From Rugalucina vietnamica (taxonomy: Eukaryota > Mollusca > Bivalvia > Lucinida > Lucinidae): 64,000 nt of DNA. How positions within the stretch are numbered: the first letter of the stretch is position 1; each line of letters opens with the position of its first letter. Positions 57,281-64,000 of this stretch are shown one piece after another. Where the stretch lies: contig OZ024879.1 in NCBI GenBank assembly GCA_964017185.1, positions 22,447,456 through 22,511,455 on the forward strand. Reading direction: 5' to 3'. Position numbers and translations under genes: made by a program. A model generated the notes under the pieces. It had not been told where the DNA came from, did no database searches, and saw nothing but the letters and a program-made list of their open reading frames with translations.

Positions 57281-57469
57281 TGCAGCTTTAAAAAAATATT
57301 CTGTACAAGTTGACGTAATGCACAGCTGAGAAACACCTGGTACGAAATGGGTAATGCACATTGCAATTCTGGCCGAAGGTAAGATGAGAAATTCGAGTTT
57401 ACTCTATTGACTGATAGATAGGTGCAGTCAATGCAGAAATTGAACATTTATTGAACTAAAGTATCATAA

Positions 57470-57577
57470 AGAATCCAGGTTATTTTGTTTTCGCAAACAC
57501 TTCAGAAAAATGAACATATAGTACTTCCCATCACAATAATATTGAAGTGTTTGCGAAAACAGAATAACGGGGATTCT
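57470..57577. repeat. 108-bp palindromic element
   Basis: About 35-base arms: AGAATCC(A/C)GGTTATT(T/C)TG then TTTTCGCAAACACTTCA, and the complement at 57,543-57,577, around a 38-base loop. Few mismatches. Confidence 0.85.
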
Positions 57578-57578
57578 A

Positions 57579-58615
57579 CGAGGGAAAATCCAAAATAACG
57601 TAAATTTTTGATGTAACTTCAACATACGCAGATAAATTTTAGAAAAATATATATTGCGATAAATCAGAACATTCGTATAACAAGATAAGGTAAAACAATT
57701 ACACATTTCATAAGTATCTGAAACACGCCGTGCCATTTTAAAACCATGGTGACGCATAGGCGGCGCACGCGAATTTTCGGTCCTGTCCCGTGTCATACAT
57801 GTCTCGACAAAATGTAAAATAGGCATGCGAATCGCGCCAAACTTAGTCCAGTTAAAGCTTGGTGTTTAGATAATACTGTGCATAAGTTTCAACAAATTTG
57901 AGTGGTGCGTTTTTGAACTATTAATATAAAATGTGCGCCTTTTGAGTGCATTTAACGTTAAAAACGTCGTCACCAGACACAGCTTAAATCTGTATAATTA
58001 CTAAACTTGCCGCGACTTTTAAAAGCGCCTACACAAAGGCCGAAAATAACTAAATGTAGACAAAACGGGAATATTCAATGAACAAATCAGGTGTGTAAAA
58101 ATATTCCCGTTGTGATTCTGACGAAAAAATAGCATAACAAAGATGAAAAAAGAAACAAAAATAACGCGCGTCAATGGTGACGTAAATTTTATGCATAATG
58201 TGCTGACCGCATGCAGACGGCTGATGATGAGGCGATTTTGAAGCAGTTTAAAGTAAGAATTTGTTCCGAGTTTTGGATACTGACGGAAAATTTGTGAAGT
58301 ACAAAGCACAATAAGCAAAAAATCTTTTATCTATGGTACATGTTGAATAGATGGCCGTGAGCGCTGAGAGGGTGTTAATTTCAAAATGAATAAAAACGTC
58401 AACGACGTTACGAAATCAAAGATGACGTGCGCCGGGTAGACCATAGTGACCTTTTTGTTTTGACTGTAGATTTTTAGCGAGTCGTTATTTTTGCCTGATA
58501 TTTTGCCACAGTATACTAGACATATTCCGATTTATGTTCATGTTATTTTACAAGCATTTGAATGAGTTGTATAGAAGCTACAGCAAAAGTCTACGTTATT
58601 TTGGATCATCCCCCG
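57579..58615. mobile_element. TA-flanked element with 24-bp inverted ends
   Basis: Left CGAGGGAAAATCCAAAATAA, right complement CGGGGGATGATCCAAAATAA, both continuing CGTA. TA outside at 57,577-57,578 and 58,616-58,617. About 1.04 kb, no transposase seen. TA duplication suggests Tc1/mariner but the superfamily is uncertain. Confidence 0.55.
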
Positions 58616-59283
58616 TATATGTTACTTTCCTTCAATAAATGTTCAAATTCTGTATTGACTGCACATATCTATTAGTCAGTAGAGGAAACGCTATAGGAGA
58701 AAACTCGAGAATCTAACCTCAACTTGCAGTGTGCGTCACCGATCATTTATCGGTTTGTATGTATACAATACCACATGATTCTTAGTTATGTAATGCATAG
58801 GCGTGTTTTAGGGCTGATCAATTTTGCTTTTAAATGTTTAAACGCGCCTAATATGGAATTAACTTTTAACAAACCTACATGAACACAATCTATATGTATA
58901 CAGATTGACAGCGGCAAACCCCGAGTTTGTTCCTAAACATAAAATTTAAATTCTTAATAGATGCCTAAGGGAAAGTGTGGCTTGAATAACTCGTTGTCAT
59001 TTTCCAGGTTTTGAGCCTTCATTGTATCAATACAACACTATAATTTTACAAAAAGTCAAGAAAAGGACAAAATTTCAAGTCCAAAGGATAACGTAAGTCA
59101 GATATACTTTTTTCTTCAAAACAGCTGAGTAAACAGCTATAATCATGTACGGGTGCTGCCTTCAAACATTTGATCCAAAATTGAAATAAAGATTATTCAA
59201 CAAACACTGGAAATTATATCAAATGATGCCAATTAGCAAAACACCAGCTTCATATACGAGAATGGAAAATGCAATGATCACTA

Positions 59284-59420
59284 AAAGGCACAATCAGAAA
59301 GAAATTTCCACTCACAAAACCGAGGTGGGACACAATTTAATTTATACTTAGAAAACATATCGTAAGCCGAGTTAGCAGCTATTTCCCGATACGCGGTCAC
59401 TCAGCTCAATTTAGGCGCAC
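59284..59420 (-). repeat. Penelope-like 3' end fragment
   Basis: About 137 bases of the shared 3' end on the minus strand (AAACCGAGGTGGGA, CATATCGTAAGCCGA); the most diverged copy in the window. Confidence 0.65.
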
Positions 59421-59589
59421 TTCAACTGATGTGAACATTGAAGTAAGGGTCAGTATCCATGCCAAATCACCTAATTCTAACAATTAGCTACCTCCCAACA
59501 AGGGAGCCATCCGGAATGGCTAGCACCAACAAAAGCAATTGTGGCGACAGAAACTGAGAGGCTGACAGAATAAACAGTTACAGACTACA

Positions 59590-59890
59590 ATCAGAGTTTG
59601 TTTGAGCTGTGGTTTAGTGTCCCTGTCTATTAGCTCTGGTCATGTCGGGACATTTCCTCCAATATAAGGGACTTTTTATCAAAATTAGGATATCATGAAA
59701 TCCAAAAGTTGTTTCCATAATTACAAACCAACTAAGCCAATACGGGGTTTAACTTTTTTCTGGGCAGGCTAATGTCTGAGCGCTTAACCAGTAATCGGAT
59801 GATCAGTCAATAGCGTAGAAGCTCTGTCTGGAGCTAAATCATCTATTTCATTCGGCCCCATTGGGCGTGGGTCCATATTCCCTCCCGGCC
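59590..59890. repeat. Interspersed repeat, copy 2 of 2
   Basis: Counterpart of 8,889-9,200 with GGTCATGTCGGGACATTTCC and CAAAATTAGGATATCATG. Confidence 0.5.
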
Positions 59891-60049
59891 TCCCTATCAT
59901 CAGACAGTATCAGACAGAAAAAAAAATATTTACAGGCTACAATCAGACGGGGCAATCGGAGTCTTTGCTCTCAGCAAATTTCAAATCGTTGATTTTCTGA
60001 CCACTAAATTCATACAAGAATGCAAAGCTGTCTCATGCTAAAGAATATC

Positions 60050-60203
60050 GTTGGGTTGTGTGTCTCATATGCCAGGTAACTATCAAAATTAGCCAAAATG
60101 ATGAATCCACTAAAATGTTTGACGCTGTTGGGTTGTGTGTCTCATATGCCAGGTAACTATCAAAATTAGCCAAAATGATGAATCCACTAAAATGTTTGAC
60201 GCT
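60050..60203. repeat. Perfect 77-bp tandem duplication
   Basis: 60,050-60,126 and 60,127-60,203 are identical, starting GTTGGGTTGTGTGTCTCATA. Confidence 0.95.
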
Positions 60204-60316
60204 GTTGTTCTATGAATTATTTGTATTCTACAGATACAACGTCCACCACAACAAGCTCGATCATACTTCTGCCTGGAGGAGTCACATAGTGTCGGACCTG
60301 AGCCATTATATATCAT

Positions 60317-60805
60317 ATGATACCAGCACTCGACCAAGCCACCTCAGACATGTACCTCAACAAAACTGTTCCTGCCATAGGATACAACCAAATCTGTGCA
60401 ACCACAGATTTTAACATAAGTACAATAGGGTGGTATGTCAACCACACTACTCCAGCCTCGGAGTTATATGAGACTTCATCAGTCTTAAATATCTCTGAAA
60501 CTACGACAGGGCTGTATATTAACGAAACAACCCGAGATTGGTATTTCAATGACACAAATTCAACATATAATGTAGCTACTGTTGGTATCCCCATTACAGG
60601 TCTCACATATACCCTATTCGGCATTATAGTAAGGGTACCAGCCATCAGAAAAATGGTGATAGGTGGTCGGAGAGTAGCAAAAATTTCATTCATACCCTCT
60701 GACAGAGGACCCCACTGGAAGCTTGAAAACCAATGTTTGGTCAATTTTAAGTCTTGCAAAAGTGTTGAAATTAACGAATGTATAACGCAAAACATGACAT
60801 TCTAA
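60317..60805 (+). CDS. Unidentified ORF, N-glycosylation-rich with a membrane segment
   Basis: 162 codons from ATG 60,317 (an in-frame TGA sits 12 bases upstream). The N-terminal half has eight Asn-x-Ser/Thr sequons in a loose repeat (NISTIGWYVNHTT, NISETTTGLYINETT, NDTNST). A hydrophobic stretch VGIPITGLTYTLFGIIV follows, then a basic patch (RKMVIGGRRV). No signal peptide is visible, so if real it could be an exon of a larger membrane protein. A 160-codon frame on the opposite strand overlaps it fully. AATAAA occurs at about 60,937. I do not recognise a family. Confidence 0.3.
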   Translation: MIPALDQATSDMYLNKTVPAIGYNQICATTDFNISTIGWYVNHTTPASELYETSSVLNISETTTGLYINETTRDWYFNDTNSTYNVATVGIPITGLTYTLFGIIVRVPAIRKMVIGGRRVAKISFIPSDRGPHWKLENQCLVNFKSCKSVEINECITQNMTF

Positions 60806-60989
60806 AACACGGTATTCGAGGATGGGGGTGTACATACGAAACAGCTCATATCGCAACTAATGCTTATCATAGGCCAATGAATATGCTATCCTTTTACATA
60901 TTAGATACTGTCCGTTCATTCAGTAGTATGAAATGATAATAAACTCACTTGCATCATTCATGCATATTCATGAAATATCAAATATAAGG

Positions 60990-62460
60990 GACATCAATAA
61001 TTTCAACTCCATTATAAACTATTTTCAGACCCATTCCATCATTCTGGACCATAATTTGACTGTTGTTATAGCCCATTGATGCAATTATACAATTTTAAAT
61101 GCAATGCGGCTGCATATGAATGAAAATCATCACAATTGTATTTTCACGAATATTAATGAAAAAATGTGTCCTTAGTAACCAACAATATAAAAATGGGTGC
61201 CTACCTACAAAAATGCTCACATCTGGGCAGTCAGTTGTTCTAAAGATGGCTAAAATTGAAACAACAGAAATATATGGATAAAGAGCTGTCTTTCTGGTTG
61301 TCAATAATGCAAATATTTACTAGCATGAATATGTTTAATGGTAAATATCGATAAAATCACAAAACTCATTAAACCCCATAATTAAACTCACTTCAGGCCC
61401 AAGCTATCATCCTGATACACTGTTATTGCACCAGTGGGTGCCATTTGGCAACTTTACATATATCAAAGGCCTGATATTACAATCATCTCACTTGCATATT
61501 CATGATCGTTATTATTTATAAAAACCTAAGAAAACTTGAGAAAAAAAAACCCACTAAAATCTTAACGAGTAAACTTACTAAATCACTTGTATCTGACATT
61601 TAAATTGACATAGGATGCTTAAAGCCGTATTGAATGAATGCTTAGACTATGAACTTAAAGTCATATACATGAATCATTTGCCTTTGACTTTCGAGAATAT
61701 TGATGTTAAGGTAAGAATATTGGATACACAATCACAGAAAAGTTAAGAAGGTACACTTTCAAATGATTTGTATCCTCGCTACTGATAGCAAAAGAGTGCA
61801 GAAATTGGTAGCAAATGGTTGCTTTGACAATGTAACGCAACTGTGTAATCTGATTTTCTGATCTAATGTCTCATGAATATCAATGAAAAATTCTAAAGTA
61901 AGAGAAAAGGTTTAAAAAATGAAGGGATATACCAACTCAATCACTTATATTTCGGATGTCCATTGCTTTTGAATGCTGAAATTGTCATGAAAGGGTGGCT
62001 AGGACAATGCATTATTGGCCATGTGGTCTCTTATACAAATCCTCTGAGTTTTGGTCTCATTGATAGTAAGTAAAACATCGATACAAATAGAAAATGACAG
62101 ACTAGGAAAGGGTGTCCATCAACAAAAACACCTGTACTTTGGTTGCTTACTCTTGTGCTTTGGTATATCTGACAACTTGAGCTATTTTGAGCTCTCAAAG
62201 GTCATTGCCAGCAGAGAAATAAGCGATATTGTTGGTAAACCCCTTCACATTTCCGCATTTTTCTCTCATTTCTGAAATTCTCATGAAAATTCATGAAAAA
62301 AGATTCATATAATTTAATCGTAAGATTACATGGTTAAAGGATATTGGGTCCTAGCAATCAGTTTATACCAATTTCAGCTCCCTATGGCTATCAGTAGCCA
62401 ATATTTGTAGTGGTTAAGTAGGTATACTCCCACTTAATTCAAATGACTTGCATAATACAG
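60990..62460 (-). repeat. 185-bp-period array 2, diverged
   Basis: Landmarks recur near 61,003, 61,195, 61,376, 61,569, 61,749, 61,925 and 62,109 (spacing 176-193), resembling array 1 in phase and in G(G)TATAC/ACTTAC words. On the minus strand the 61,569 unit has AAG, a 39-base open block and GTAAGTTTAC; the 61,925 unit has TTTCAG, 39 bases and GTTGGT. Others have lost one boundary. More eroded than array 1. Confidence 0.5.
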
Positions 62461-62464
62461 TACA

Positions 62465-64000
62465 TGCTGATTGAAAACTGCCCTAGCAGTAGCAGTTATT
62501 TGGTACCATTTTCAGCATGTTAAGGATTTTGGTACTTGAGTTCCATGTCATTTTGCAGGTATACTAGCTTAAATGTTCTGTGGTGTTTTCTCCATTTTTA
62601 ATTTTCAAAAATAATCACGAAGATTATATTTCTATCACGAAGATTATATTTCTATAAAGCTAAAGGGCAACAGTACAATGCACTACGGAATCATTTGTTT
62701 TTACCACTATAAGCAACCTAGGTCTATAAACAGTCCAGGTACAAAACTTTGTTATTTTGTAGGTATATCCCTTATTTTTAAAACTTTTCTGCAATTTCTT
62801 AAGTTTTATTCGTATTCATGAGTATGCAAATTAAGTGTTTTGCTTATTAGGCATTAAGGTAAAAGTGCTGCGCCCATGGATGCATTTGATGAAGATTAGT
62901 TTGGAATTACTACAATCAATAGAATTATTTATTTGTCTTGTTCAAGATTAAGTTATCTTCTCTGCTCTACATATTTCAGCATTAGAAAGGCGGTAATTGA
63001 ATAGCCTTTATTCTATATATAGATTCATAGGCATGATTTTTAGAAATGAATAGGAAATGTCTGTTGTTTTATTTTACATTAAACACTTAAAATTACTCAT
63101 AGGAAACAAAGTTTTCACCTTGTTTTGAAACATTACATCTAGATAATGACCTTCTTTATTCATTACATGTGATGTTACATGCATTACATTATTCAGTAAG
63201 ATCTCTGAGGCTAGGTTCTTGGTAACAGTCGTAACAGTTGTTAGAGCTTTGGTACTCAAATATTAAGGAAGCATCAAAATCATAAGATATAATTACCATT
63301 CCCAAGAAATAACATGTTACAGGTAAATAGTAATGCATCATTTGGCGCATGAGACTGGGGGTTAGACTGCTGAATACTTCATTTAAGACAATACATATAA
63401 GAAAGAAAAAAAATAAACTTGTGTGTGATTTGAACATTGTAATTGAAATAAATATCTTGTTCTTGGTAAAATGCATAGAACAACCGCAAAAGTGAATGAT
63501 GTCACTTAAAATTGTGTTTTTCAAAGGATATTTTAATTTACATAACATGTACACATTACAGTCAGTGGAGGTCAGAAGTTTGTTCAAACAACTTTAATAT
63601 GTAGCATAGACATGCAGAATGCAGACTTTATGAGTAACTTGATTAAAATGATAAAGTACTGTCATTTTTCTGTATCTCAAACAGTCATATATTTTCACTT
63701 TACCAGTAATATATGTGACAGCCTATTACATGATAATGCCCCGATGCTCAGAGTGCAAACATCTCGATTTTTCTTTAAGAAAAAAGACTTTTATATTGTC
63801 CGAAGACTGTACTCAACAACTGTCCCAGCAAAAAATGACTGACCAAAATGATATTGTGAAGCTATTTCTTTGTTTGGAGCCTTACCTAACTTCTGTTACA
63901 TACGTTACATGTCACAAAAAGCTAAAAAAAATGTCAACACATAAATTAAAAAAAAATACTTTGCTAGTTTTATTGTTGTAGATAATTGGCTTTAGGGTTT
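62465..64000. other. No recognisable feature
   Basis: AT-rich; a small direct repeat CACGAAGATTATATTTCTAT occurs twice near 62,620-62,656. Open frames show no family signature. Confidence 0.5.

Noticed and set aside
60313-60795. 160-codon minus-strand ORF
   Set aside because: It is fully antisense to the sequon-rich plus-strand frame, with no recognisable domain; at best one of the two is real.
63189-63587. 132-codon minus-strand ORF
   Set aside because: AT-driven composition, no motif, no splice or repeat context.

Overview
This is an AT-rich window from an animal nuclear genome, most likely a marine bivalve mollusc. That is an inference from the interspersed repeats: a Nimb/I-like LINE with a (CAAA)n tail, Penelope-like RT fragments, tandem-repeat elements with GCTCACCTGAG ends, several MITE families and tRNA-derived SINEs. 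No CRISPR, operon, phage or bacterial feature is present. I see no convincing intact host gene. Almost everything recognisable is mobile DNA, much of it nested, and the only long intact ORFs belong to one retrotransposon.

Layout. 1-5.6 kb: a decayed minus-strand LINE split by two Penelope-like fragments in opposite orientation. 6.8-10.1 kb: a MITE and copy A of a duplicated segment holding integrase-like coding remains; 19.7-22.9 kb holds copy B, split by a 2.1-kb tandem-repeat element. 10.7-11.25 kb: a very young 5'-truncated LINE copy. 11.5-13 kb: a DDE-transposase-like exon and a RecQ-helicase-like pseudogene. 13.2-15.9 kb: an element bounded by TTAA. 16.6-17.8 kb: a Tc1-like relic and a SINE between 73-bp direct repeats. 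18.1-19.3 kb: a Penelope-like 3' end beside an LTR, primer-binding site and gag fragment of a Ty3/Gypsy element. 23-29 kb: PIF/Harbinger and MULE transposase remains, a PHD-like fragment, hairpin repeats and (AAAT)n cassettes.

33.1-41.2 kb: a tandem array of about 185-bp units whose minus strand shows a repeated 39-nt block often bounded by AG and GT, like a microexon. It is interrupted by a 5.8-kb full-length LINE (35,024-40,845) with intact ORF1 and ORF2 and a perfect 15-bp target-site duplication. 41.4-46.4 kb: degenerate duplications, an SGNH-hydrolase-like coding region split by a MITE, another transposase relic, and a retro-inserted copy of the 27.9-28.6 kb sequence. 46.4-48.4 kb: a second tandem-repeat element sharing ends with the 20-22 kb one. 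48.4-54 kb: an old LINE copy, an integrase fragment and a broken env-like reading region. 55-62.5 kb: MITEs, palindromes, a TA-flanked element, one unidentified ORF rich in N-glycosylation sites and a second, more diverged array with about 185-bp period. Nothing is recognised in the last 1.5 kb.

The LINE family is the most probable source of recent change: its full-length copy and the truncated 10.7-kb copy are almost identical, and both have perfect target-site duplications.
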